NCBI GenBank assembly: GCA_005792225.1 | Contig: SXSP01000219.1 | Span: 1-5,847, forward strand | Length of the DNA stretch: 5,847 bases | Origin: Bdellovibrionales bacterium | GTDB taxonomy: Bacteria > Bdellovibrionota > Bdellovibrionia > Bdellovibrionales > JAMPXM01 | Direction of reading: 5' to 3' | Shown here: positions 1 through 5,697 of the stretch, piece by piece | Layout of the letters: every line of letters begins with the position of its first letter | Numbering within the stretch: the first letter of the stretch is position 1 | Program-made: the position numbers and the translations under genes | Notes under the pieces: generated by a model | Seen by the model: the letters and a program-made list of their open reading frames with translations, nothing else | Told to the model about the DNA's origin: nothing | Database searches by the model: none

Positions 1-1
1 C

Positions 2-751
2 TTTGAACAACTTTGCTTGCAGGGCGATCACCGCATGCGGGCAAACACGATGGTGCTTGAGTGCAAGAACATTCCGGGGGGTGTGGAAGTACTCATCGAG
101 GATGAATCGGGAGTTCTCCGTCGTCTTCAGGCGCGCGCGGCGATCATGGCGGCACCGAAGTACGTCGCGCAGTCGATTCTTAGAAGCCAGGCGGATTCAT
201 CCCGTCTTCAAGCTTGGGGAGCTCTAACCTACCGTGCTTACCTCGTCGCTAACTTTCTTTTGGACACGAAGCGAGTCTCGCCTGCGTTCGATTTGTTCTG
301 TCTGCGAGGGCAGTTCCCGCCGGCTCCCTCGTTTGGACGCCGAACCGATCGTGCGATGACCGATGCTATATTCGCGGACTGGGCCAATCATGATCGATCC
401 AGTCATTCGATCCTTACCGTTTACCGACCTTATCCTCTCGAGGGAGCTCGGCACTTTCTTCTCAATCCCAGTCCGAGAATTCAGGCTGAGGTGATTGACG
501 AAGTCTCACGCCTTCTTCCGCAATTGGGCTTGGCTGAGAACTCGATCCGGGGAGTGCGCATGACACTTTGGGGTCATGCACTTCCGCTCGCGAAGGTAGG
601 GCTTCTCTCGAGCGGCGTCCTTCATCAATCGGCGGCACCGCTCGGAGAGAGAATCTTCTTCGCGAATCAAGATGATTTCGCGAATCCCTCATTTGAGAGT
701 TGTGTTGAGAGTGCGGAGCGTGCAGCGGCGATGGTTCGTCATCTCAGTTAG
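2..751 (+). CDS. FAD-dependent amine-oxidase-like oxidoreductase, C-terminal part (5' end outside window)
   Basis: The reading frame is open from base 2 to a TAG at 749-751, giving 249 residues without the N-terminus; the FAD-binding GxGxxG region must lie to the left. What is visible fits the second half of the flavin-containing amine oxidase / phytoene-desaturase-like superfamily. A beta-rich stretch (about 35-145) leads into RARAAIMAAPKYV (about 131-169), the usual strand before the substrate domain. WGHALPLAKVG (570-602) and the C-terminal IFFANQDDFANPSFE (650-694), where these enzymes contact the flavin and isoalloxazine ring, follow. The last helix, ESAERAAAMVRHL, is also typical. An internal TTG at base 17 could be mistaken for the start, but it has no ribosome site and lies inside the fold. 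The family oxidises amines or desaturates carbon chains using FAD, normally in the cytoplasm; the substrate cannot be told. Family is fairly sure, function is not. Confidence 0.82.
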   Translation, partial: FEQLCLQGDHRMRANTMVLECKNIPGGVEVLIEDESGVLRRLQARAAIMAAPKYVAQSILRSQADSSRLQAWGALTYRAYLVANFLLDTKRVSPAFDLFCLRGQFPPAPSFGRRTDRAMTDAIFADWANHDRSSHSILTVYRPYPLEGARHFLLNPSPRIQAEVIDEVSRLLPQLGLAENSIRGVRMTLWGHALPLAKVGLLSSGVLHQSAAPLGERIFFANQDDFANPSFESCVESAERAAAMVRHLS

Positions 752-827
752 CGGACGTGGCAGCAACATCACATTTGCTTCACTGGAGTCTTTCCTTGAT
801 CACGCGCTAATCTCGGAGGCGCTTCTC

Positions 828-834
828 GAGGAGG
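828..834 (+). promoter_or_regulatory. Strong Shine-Dalgarno site of the DUF2231-type gene
   Basis: GAGGAGG lies 8 nt before the ATG at 843 and sets that start. An out-of-frame ATG at 836-838 is too close to the site to be used. No convincing promoter was found in the 91-bp gap 752-842, so the gene may be co-transcribed with the oxidoreductase upstream or use a non-sigma70 promoter. Confidence 0.8.
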
Positions 835-842
835 GATGACAT

Positions 843-1352
843 ATGGCAAGAATGACCATCGCCGGCCACTCGGCCCACGCAATCATCAATGACTGGCCGA
901 TCGGTTTATTTACGACCGGCTTCGCTTTCGACGTGCTTCACAAGATGACGGGACGTCAGGATTTCGCCAAGACGGGCTACTACTTTCAAGTGAGCGGCTA
1001 CATCACGGGAGCCCTGGCTGCCATAACGGGGATCGCGGATTACGCGGCCCTTGATAAAAAAGGCCAGGTGAAACACCTCGCGAACCGGCACGCGCTCGTC
1101 AATTCGGCCATCATGGCGCTCATGGGCGTTAGCCTCTTCGCGAGAAGAAAGAATCCGGATACTGTCGGCGCGCTTCCGCTTTCCCTCACCGCAATCGCCA
1201 ACGGGCTTACGATCTTGTCGGCCTGGTACGGGGACGAAATGGTCTACGGCCACGGAGTGAGAGTGCGCGACCTGCACATCAAACCGGGCGATAAGGACTT
1301 ACGGCTTCCGGGCGATGAAGAAGTCGTGGAAGTTCTCTACGCCGGCGTCTGA
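843..1352 (+). CDS. DUF2231-type four-helix membrane protein
   Basis: The product has 169 residues and starts at an ATG behind GAGGAGG. It resembles the DUF2231 family of small bacterial inner-membrane proteins with no settled function. Four hydrophobic segments are visible: about 13-33 (WPIGLFTTGFAFDVLH), 46-70 (SGYITGALAAITGIADYAAL), 83-101 (HALVNSAIMALMGVSLFAR) and 108-131. Family-like marks are the N-terminal His pair (H9, H12) before a PIGL stretch, the TGIADY turn at the end of helix 2, the HxxxN of helix 3 (H83, N87) and the YGDEMVYGHGVRV exit from helix 4 (129-141). The hydrophilic tail from about 142 is short and acidic at its end. The gene converges with the minus-strand metallopeptidase gene over a 19-bp gap. 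Histidines in membrane helices hint at metal or heme contact, but this is inference only. Confidence 0.8.
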   Translation: MARMTIAGHSAHAIINDWPIGLFTTGFAFDVLHKMTGRQDFAKTGYYFQVSGYITGALAAITGIADYAALDKKGQVKHLANRHALVNSAIMALMGVSLFARRKNPDTVGALPLSLTAIANGLTILSAWYGDEMVYGHGVRVRDLHIKPGDKDLRLPGDEEVVEVLYAGV

Positions 1353-1371
1353 CGGCGGCGTTCCTCTCGCT

Positions 1372-2037
1372 TCAAAGATTTCTCCACTCAAGAATTTGCG
1401 TTTCGGTCGCGGCGTTAAAACGGGCCGGAACGCGATCGCGAATGAGCGAGCGCAGAGTGTCCTTTTTCAAATCGTGAAGATTGGACTCCAAGAGCGCTCG
1501 CCAGACCCAGATGTCCGTGTTGTAAGAGCCTCCCCTATAGGGACCGCTCGAGATCTCGTTATCGCAGGCCCCCTCTTTATTGATGTGCGGTCCCCGTGTG
1601 CATTTGACGTGGAGGGGAGCGTCTCGATCCAAGTGCCGTGCCTCGTGGACCAGAGTTGAAGTGCGGAACTCACGTGAACTTTGAAAAAAAGCGGGGCAAA
1701 GAACAACGAGGGACCTCGTGTCGGACCAAGCGACCGCTCCGGGGTTACAGCCGCGGTTCGTGACGAGCTTGCCGACTTTTGAGTGAGAACGTGAATAAAC
1801 CGGGAGGTAGGGTTTTGAGCGCTCAATCACTTCAAGATCGGCGAACGTCACCGCCAGGCGGATCATCGGTGTCTCACACGAAAAGGGAAGAGACGTAGGT
1901 TCGATCGAGAAGTCAGGAATGTATTTCTTGATCCATGCTTCTTTCAGACTCTCGCAGCGAAGCCGCGTCTGGCCGGCCGATTGAGCGGATGCGATTGACA
2001 TAAAAAAGAATGCGAGAGTCGCAATCAAAGCCTTCAA
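1372..2037 (-). CDS. Secreted putative HExxH zinc metallopeptidase
   Basis: The product has 221 residues from a TTG start (2035-2037), chosen because GAGGAGG lies 6 nt upstream and the frame then opens with a classical signal peptide. That peptide is MK, a hydrophobic core LIATLAFFFMSIA, and likely cleavage after ASA (residue 18). The longer open frame to 2220 adds 61 residues without signal or domain character. The mature part carries STLVHEARH, an HExxH zinc signature (H131, E132, H135). About 24 residues later comes GACDNEISSGPY, where D159 or E161 could be the third ligand, loosely like the GTxD of aspzincins. Six cysteines (28, 54, 97, 114, 146, 158) in an exported protein suggest up to three disulfides. 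Similar HEARH proteins are, to my recollection, common and unnamed in Bdellovibrio-like genomes. Location would be periplasm or outside. Peptidase activity is inferred from the motif alone. Confidence 0.72.
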   Translation of the reverse strand: MKALIATLAFFFMSIASAQSAGQTRLRCESLKEAWIKKYIPDFSIEPTSLPFSCETPMIRLAVTFADLEVIERSKPYLPVYSRSHSKVGKLVTNRGCNPGAVAWSDTRSLVVLCPAFFQSSREFRTSTLVHEARHLDRDAPLHVKCTRGPHINKEGACDNEISSGPYRGGSYNTDIWVWRALLESNLHDLKKDTLRSLIRDRVPARFNAATETQILEWRNL

Positions 2038-2043
2038 AGGAAC

Positions 2044-2050
2044 CCTCCTC
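2044..2050 (-). promoter_or_regulatory. Shine-Dalgarno site that fixes the TTG start of the metallopeptidase gene
   Basis: On the minus strand GAGGAGG sits 6 nt before the TTG at 2037, whereas no other possible start in the longer frame has such a site. It directly abuts the 3' arm of the hairpin at 2051-2070. It is also complementary to CTCTCCTC upstream on the same strand (2143 to 2136): 8 pairs including one G-U. Confidence 0.75.
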
Positions 2051-2076
2051 GGGGTGCATGCGGGCACCCCCTTTTT
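2051..2076. promoter_or_regulatory. Perfect 7-bp hairpin: leader structure of the minus-strand gene or plus-strand terminator
   Basis: GGGGTGC (2051-2057) and GCACCCC (2064-2070) are exact inverted repeats around a 6-nt loop. Read on the minus strand, the hairpin ends on the base before the GAGGAGG of the metallopeptidase gene, so it would lie in its 5' leader. Read on the plus strand, it is followed by CTTTTT (2071-2076), which makes a short intrinsic-terminator shape that would stop transcription running antisense through the metallopeptidase gene. The pairing is seen directly; either role is inferred. Confidence 0.55.
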
Positions 2077-2205
2077 CAAGTGATACAAGGCGGATGCCAG
2101 CCTGGGCGGACGCGGCGTTGTAAATAAAACGAGTTGAGGAGAGTCGTGAATCAGTTTTGAGTCTCGAGATTGCAAAAGCGACGGGACTATGGGAATTGTT
2201 CGGAC

Positions 2206-2601
2206 ATGAACGACACACACTCGATCTTTATCGGTTACATCTTATGGATTTTCGGCTTTACCGGTGCTCACCGCTTTTATTACGGCAAACCCGTCACGGG
2301 CACGATTTGGTTTTTTACGTTCGGGCTTTTAGGTCTTGGTTGGCTCATTGATCTCTTCTTGATCCCCGGCATGGATCGCGCGGCCGACCGCCGATACCGG
2401 CGGGGATCTCTCGATTTCACGGTTGCGTGGATCCTCCTCACGTTCCTCGGAATTTTTGGCGTGCACCGCTTTTACATGGGAAAGTGGGTCAGCGGTTTGA
2501 TCTGGCTTCTCACCGGCGGGCTTTTTTTGGTCGGATACCTCTACGACTACTGGACGTTGAACGGACAAGTGTCTGAGATCAACCGCGAGCGACTCCGGTA
2601 A
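2206..2601 (+). CDS. Membrane protein with two TM2 domains
   Basis: The product has 131 residues starting at ATG 2206. An earlier in-frame TTG at 2170 would add 12 hydrophilic residues and is less likely. The protein is two tandem TM2-type units. Unit one spans about 9-55, with GFTGAHRFYYGK (17-28) between two hydrophobic helices and ending WLIDLF. Unit two spans about 73-118, with GIFGVHRFYMGK (82-93) and ending YLYDYW. The repeats are offset by exactly 65 residues. The loop between them (56-67) is strongly basic (MDRAADRRYRRG), which by the positive-inside rule suggests it faces the cytoplasm. TM2 proteins are small membrane proteins of unknown role; single-copy forms are the commonest. The gene is divergent from the metallopeptidase gene, 168 bp away. 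Its ribosome site (GGGA, 2191-2194) is weak. Identity is sure, function unknown. Confidence 0.85.
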   Translation: MNDTHSIFIGYILWIFGFTGAHRFYYGKPVTGTIWFFTFGLLGLGWLIDLFLIPGMDRAADRRYRRGSLDFTVAWILLTFLGIFGVHRFYMGKWVSGLIWLLTGGLFLVGYLYDYWTLNGQVSEINRERLR

Positions 2602-2623
2602 ACGCCGAAGCGAAGTCGCGCGG
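2583..2623. repeat. Imperfect inverted repeat across the stop codon of the TM2 gene
   Basis: CCGCG (2583-2587) pairs with CGCGG (2619-2623), and CGACT (2590-2594) with AGTCG (2614-2618). A 2-nt bulge (2588-2589) and a 19-nt loop holding the TAA stop complete the structure. No T-run follows, so it is not a standard intrinsic terminator. It might still mark the transcript end or protect it from decay. It ends 3 bp before the -35 box of the next gene. Confidence 0.4.
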
Positions 2624-2626
2624 AGC

Positions 2627-2657
2627 TTGACTTACACCTAACTTACTCCTGCATAAT
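2627..2657 (+). promoter_or_regulatory. Sigma70-like promoter of the topoisomerase gene, placed for a leaderless mRNA
   Basis: A -35 TTGACT (2627-2632, 5 of 6 consensus) and a -10 CATAAT (2652-2657, 5 of 6) are separated by 19 bp, slightly long. The -10 box ends 6 nt before the ATG at 2664, so the expected start of transcription coincides with the A of the start codon. The G-run at 2658-2662 is too close to the ATG to act as a ribosome site. Confidence 0.6.
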
Positions 2658-2663
2658 GGGGGT

Positions 2664-4580
2664 ATGGCGAAGCTCCTCATTGTCGAAAGCCCGGGAAAAC
2701 TAAAAACCCTCCGCAAAATCCTCGGAGCCGACTGGATCCTTGAGGCGAGCGTTGGTCATACGACTGAGCTTGCGCATGACGGCCACAAAAAACTTGGCTT
2801 TGATTTTAAAGACCAACGGGTCGAAACCCGCTACATCCCGCGAGGGCCGCGCGGAAAACAAGTTCTCTCAAAACTTCGTGCGGCGGCCAAGGCCGCCGAT
2901 ATGGTTTACCTCGCCATGGACCCGGATCGTGAAGGTGAAGCCATTGCCTGGCATCTCGTCGAACAACTTCGTTTGAGAAAATTCGTTCGCGTGTCCTATA
3001 CGCAAATCACGGATTCAGCCGTGCGCGCGGCGATTCAAAATCCGCGCTCGCTCGATTTTCCTCTCATTCACGCGCAGCGTGCGCGCCAGTGTCTTGATAA
3101 GCTCGTCGGTTACGAAGTGAGTCCGCTCCTCTGGAATTCGACCGGTGGAAAGAGCGCGGGCCGTGTGCAATCGGCGACTCTCCATTTGATTTGCGAGCGC
3201 GAAAGAGAACGGCTTGCGTTTAAACCCGAAGACTATTGGGTCCTTCACGCTCATTATAGATCGGGACTCGTAGCTCAGTTCGAGAAGGCGCAAGCCAAAG
3301 ACGGCGACGAAGAATCAAAACGCGTGAAATCGCAAGCGGAAGCCGAGCGGATCGAGAAGATCGCGCGAACGGAGCCCCACCGAGTGACTGATCTCAAAGA
3401 CCGCGAAGAGAAACGTCTCCCGCTACCACCGCTTATCACGAGTTCTCTGCAGCAGACGGCGGGGGTTCGTCTCAAATTCTCTCCACAAAAAACAATGAAG
3501 ATCGCTCAAGAGCTCTACGAGGGTGTCGGTGGAAAAGGTCTCATCACTTACATGCGGACCGATGCCGTCACTCTCAGTCCTGAATTCATTTCGGAGGCAC
3601 GAGATTGGTTGAAGACTCACGCGCCGGATGCGCTTGCGGAAAAGCCACCGACCTTTCGAACGAAAGCTGACTCTCAAGGTGCGCATGAAGCCATTCGGCC
3701 CACCAGCGTTGCGCTGACGCCTGAGAAGGCTCGCGAAATCTTAAATAATGAACAGTTCCTCGTTTACCGCTTGATCTGGGAGCGAGCGATCGCAAGCCAG
3801 TGTCGCCCGGCAAGACTCGCGCGCAGTCAGATCGAAATCCATGCCGGGGAAACCCGCTGGGTCGCGCGGGGCTTAAGAATCATCGAGGCGGGTTATCTGC
3901 AGTTCTGGCGAAATATCGAAGATGAACGCGAGTTACCTAAACTGAAAATAGGTCAGGCGCTCGATCTCGACTCCATCAAAACTGAGGCAAAGAAAACTCA
4001 GCCTCCATCGCGCTATAGCGAGGCAAAGCTCGTTCAGCTGATGGAAAAGCTCGGCATCGGACGACCAAGTACTTACGCATCCACCGTCCTGACGCTGAGA
4101 GATCGCGAATACGTCATCCTCGAAAAAGACGTCCTGGCGCCGACGTCACTCGGAATGTCGACTGATGAGGTTCTTTGGAAGGCGATGCCGGATCTCGTCG
4201 ATGTCAAGTTCACGGCCCAAATGGAAGAGTCGCTCGATCAGATTGCGGAAAACAAAATGGGTTGGGAGAAGTTTCTCTTCGAATGGAATCAAAATTATCT
4301 CACTCGCGCCCTTGATGAGGCTCGTCGTGTGCTTCGCACTCTTCCGTCACTTCCTCGTGCTGAACGCGCGGTTTCGTTTAAGAAGTCGAAGGGGAGCCGG
4401 CCCAAACGTTCAAGCTCGAAGCGGCGTGGAACTGCCAACCGTCCATCGTCGGGTCCTCATCCCGAATGCAGTCAGGGCCATGGACCGCTGGCCTCGAAGA
4501 TATCTAAAAAAGGTGCCCCGTACTTTAAGTGCTCGCATCCTGGCTGCGACAGCTGGGCATGGCCGAAGTCGAATCGTTAA
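2664..4580 (+). CDS. topA: Type IA DNA topoisomerase (topoisomerase I), compact divergent form
   Basis: The product has 638 residues; the enzyme cuts one DNA strand through a 5'-phosphotyrosine and relaxes negative supercoils. The TOPRIM domain runs from LLIVESPGK (E8) to DPDREGE, with metal-binding D86, D88 and E90. SAGRVQS (164-170) follows. The catalytic tyrosine is Y296 in LITYMRTD, with R298 beside it. HEAIRPT (341-347) and IGRPSTYAS (465-473) complete the core, which ends near 555. A basic linker (571-593) leads to a single zinc-ribbon-like tail with C602, H606, C623 and C628, where the usual second cysteine is replaced by His. It is shorter than E. coli TopA (865 residues), mostly through loss of C-terminal modules. 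Oddities are MRTDA where MRTDS is usual and TGGKSAGR where a Leu normally precedes SAGR. It may be a second, specialised TopA beside a housekeeping one. The start is fixed by the family-typical N-terminus. Confidence 0.93.
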   Translation: MAKLLIVESPGKLKTLRKILGADWILEASVGHTTELAHDGHKKLGFDFKDQRVETRYIPRGPRGKQVLSKLRAAAKAADMVYLAMDPDREGEAIAWHLVEQLRLRKFVRVSYTQITDSAVRAAIQNPRSLDFPLIHAQRARQCLDKLVGYEVSPLLWNSTGGKSAGRVQSATLHLICERERERLAFKPEDYWVLHAHYRSGLVAQFEKAQAKDGDEESKRVKSQAEAERIEKIARTEPHRVTDLKDREEKRLPLPPLITSSLQQTAGVRLKFSPQKTMKIAQELYEGVGGKGLITYMRTDAVTLSPEFISEARDWLKTHAPDALAEKPPTFRTKADSQGAHEAIRPTSVALTPEKAREILNNEQFLVYRLIWERAIASQCRPARLARSQIEIHAGETRWVARGLRIIEAGYLQFWRNIEDERELPKLKIGQALDLDSIKTEAKKTQPPSRYSEAKLVQLMEKLGIGRPSTYASTVLTLRDREYVILEKDVLAPTSLGMSTDEVLWKAMPDLVDVKFTAQMEESLDQIAENKMGWEKFLFEWNQNYLTRALDEARRVLRTLPSLPRAERAVSFKKSKGSRPKRSSSKRRGTANRPSSGPHPECSQGHGPLASKISKKGAPYFKCSHPGCDSWAWPKSNR

Positions 4581-4590
4581 TCGCGATGGT

Positions 4591-4610
4591 TCCTGGCAAG
4601 AATACCGGGA
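4591..4610 (+). terminator. Weak hairpin after the topoisomerase gene
   Basis: TCCTGG and CCGGGA can form a 6-bp RNA stem with one G-U pair around an 8-nt loop, 10 nt after the stop codon. There is no T-run behind it, so intrinsic termination here is doubtful. It is the only hairpin I see close to the gene end. Confidence 0.2.
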
Positions 4611-4696
4611 TGACCAAAGTTTCGACGGCAGGTGCACCTCCAGAGTAAAAGTGATCCGAGGCTCACGCCTTGGCATGTTTCTCGAATGGCCGTGAA

Positions 4697-4744
4697 GAGT
4701 GACTTGAAGAGGAATGGGAAATCGTCTCCTCGTTCAAGTGACTC
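4697..4744 (+). promoter_or_regulatory. Long imperfect hairpin in the leader of the clan CD-like gene
   Basis: The left arm (4697-4713, GAGTGACTTGAAGAGGA) pairs with the right arm (4727-4744) around a 13-nt loop. There are 16 base pairs, one mismatch (4701/4740) and one bulged G (4732). It ends 25 nt before the ATG at 4770 and has no following T-run on either strand, so it is unlikely to be a plain terminator. It could be a 5' leader structure, a processing site or an operator-like dyad. The pairing is seen directly; the role is open. Confidence 0.55.
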
Positions 4745-4769
4745 GTTCAACTTTACTGAGAGAGACAAA

Positions 4770-5660
4770 ATGCGCGCAGCCAATTTCGTTTTTTCCTTGA
4801 TCGTCCTTCTCACTCTTCAGGCCGCCCGTGCATATACGCGCGCGGAACTTGAGGGAGCCGTCGCCGATCTTCACCAACAGCTTGATAAACTCGATGGCCA
4901 GAATCCACGTTCGTGCGCTCAAGATCACAAGCCGATCTTTAGCGGCGACTCCGTAAAGGTCGCTCTCTATTACGGCTACGAAGACAGTGGTGATATCACT
5001 CTCGATTCCGTGCACGCGCGTGCTTTGAGCAAAGTTCTTCAAGAGCCCTGCACGCCAAATCTTGAAGTTTGCGGGTTTAATCAAGTGAGCAAAACAGAAA
5101 ACATGACCCGCCTTCAAAAAACCATTCGTGGCCAGAAGGTGATTGTGAGCATCTATTCGACTTCGGTGAGTAGCAGCAACGAGGCGAACATGGGGCGGCT
5201 CTCATCACGTCAGCGGGTGCGTAGCCAGAAGATCATCCAGCAGTTCCATCGTGATCTCGTCGAGTCGGATATTGTCTTCTATGCTGGTCATTCGCGGATG
5301 GGTTCGGGTCTTGGTTTCTCGAGTCAAACGACGGGGCAAACGATCTTCGAATATCTGACGCGGATCCCGCTCAGACCTATGATGAAGGCTCTTGAAGCGA
5401 GGCCCAGTCGCCTGAAGGTCTTGGGGCTCTTCTCCTGCGAATCGGATAAATACTACCGGGCGGCCATTGAAGCGCGTAACCCACGGGTGAACATGTTCGT
5501 CACTGCTGACGACATCTTCCCGGATGAGGGTGAGCAAATGTCCCTGGGCGCTCTTAATTCGATTCTGGCGCGCAAATGCGAACCTGAGCTTCGTGATTCG
5601 CTCCTCCCGGCTTTAAAGCCAGATCATCGGTCCGTGAATTACATTCGACGCCCTTTTTGA
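4770..5660 (+). CDS. Secreted protein with clan CD (caspase/gingipain/CHAT-like) His-Cys motifs
   Basis: The product has 296 residues from ATG 4770, chosen because the frame then begins with a signal peptide: MRAAN, core FVFSLIVLLTLQ, probable cleavage after ARA (residue 21). The 46 residues of open frame before it are hydrophilic, and a purine-rich GAGAGAG (4758-4764) can act as the ribosome site. A coiled-looking stretch (25-42) is followed by KVALYYGYED (63-72). KVIVSIYSTSV (123-133), DIVFYAGHSRMGSGLGF (167-183) and LKVLGLFSCES (215-225) then form hydrophobic strands. Strands ending in GH and in SC are the hallmark of clan CD peptidases and place H174 and C223 as the candidate dyad. Other cysteines are 49, 94, 101 and 270. 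After C223 comes NMFVTADDIFPDEGEQMSLGALNSI (241-265), perhaps a last strand and helix. Export suggests action in the periplasm or outside. The family is unnamed to me; catalysis is inferred from motifs. Confidence 0.72.
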   Translation: MRAANFVFSLIVLLTLQAARAYTRAELEGAVADLHQQLDKLDGQNPRSCAQDHKPIFSGDSVKVALYYGYEDSGDITLDSVHARALSKVLQEPCTPNLEVCGFNQVSKTENMTRLQKTIRGQKVIVSIYSTSVSSSNEANMGRLSSRQRVRSQKIIQQFHRDLVESDIVFYAGHSRMGSGLGFSSQTTGQTIFEYLTRIPLRPMMKALEARPSRLKVLGLFSCESDKYYRAAIEARNPRVNMFVTADDIFPDEGEQMSLGALNSILARKCEPELRDSLLPALKPDHRSVNYIRRPF

Positions 5661-5668
5661 TCGTTTCA

Positions 5669-5697
5669 TGGACTCGAAATGAGGCCGGTGCTATACG
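5669..5697 (+). promoter_or_regulatory. Putative promoter of the last gene, placed for a leaderless mRNA
   Basis: TGGACT (5669-5674, 4 of 6 for -35) is followed after 17 bp by TATACG (5692-5697, 4 of 6 for -10), with an extended -10 TG one base upstream (5689-5690). The -10 ends 6 nt before the ATG at 5704, so transcription should start at or beside the start codon. A small dyad, GGCCG (5683-5687) and CGGCC (5696-5700), straddles the -10 box and could be an operator. Confidence 0.5.

Noticed and set aside
796..813. TTGATC and TAATCT as a promoter for the DUF2231-type gene
   Set aside because: The spacing between them is only 6 bp and no alternative -10 box fits at 16-19 bp.
906..1277. Minus-strand open frame opposite the DUF2231-type gene
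   Set aside because: It is a shadow: composition is rich in His, Arg and Val without any domain, and there is no ribosome site.
1339..1361. GC-rich dyads (ACGCCGGCGT and CGCCG/CGGCG) at the convergent gene ends, considered as a shared terminator
   Set aside because: Stems are only about 5 bp and no T-run follows on either strand.
1315..1659. Plus-strand open frame of 114 codons
   Set aside because: It lies mostly antisense to the metallopeptidase gene, starts inside the DUF2231-type gene, and has no ribosome site or recognisable domain.
2146..2160. Mini reading frame GTG AAT CAG TTT TGA behind GAGGAGAG on the plus strand, as a possible leader peptide
   Set aside because: Only four codons, with no link to a downstream attenuator structure; the purine run is more simply chance.
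2157..2205. Promoter for the TM2 gene (TTGAGT at 2157, TTGCAA at 2170)
   Set aside because: The best partner hexamers are poor (AATTGT at 2194) or wrongly spaced (TATGGG at 2188, 25 bp), so no call could be supported.
2038..2220. N-terminal extension of the metallopeptidase frame to 2220 (61 extra residues)
   Set aside because: The extension has no ribosome site, lies in the divergent intergenic region and would bury the signal peptide inside the protein. The TTG at 2037 has both a perfect Shine-Dalgarno site and a signal peptide.
4630..4639. 10-bp palindrome AGGTGCACCT in the gap after the topoisomerase gene
   Set aside because: Short, with no associated promoter boxes at sensible spacing; chance is a sufficient explanation.
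4165..4695. Plus-strand open frame of 176 codons in another frame of the topoisomerase gene
   Set aside because: Its Arg- and Ser-rich composition is typical of an out-of-frame reading of a GC-rich gene; the topoisomerase frame is well supported to 4580.
4632..4769. N-terminal extension of the clan CD-like frame to 4632 (46 extra residues)
   Set aside because: It is hydrophilic and basic, covers the long hairpin, and would place the signal peptide internally; the ATG at 4770 is much better.
5609..5620. 12-bp perfect palindrome GGCTTTAAAGCC near the end of the clan CD-like gene, with a T-run at 5654-5658
   Set aside because: It has essentially no loop, lies inside conserved-looking coding sequence and is 33 bp from the T-run, so it does not form an intrinsic terminator.
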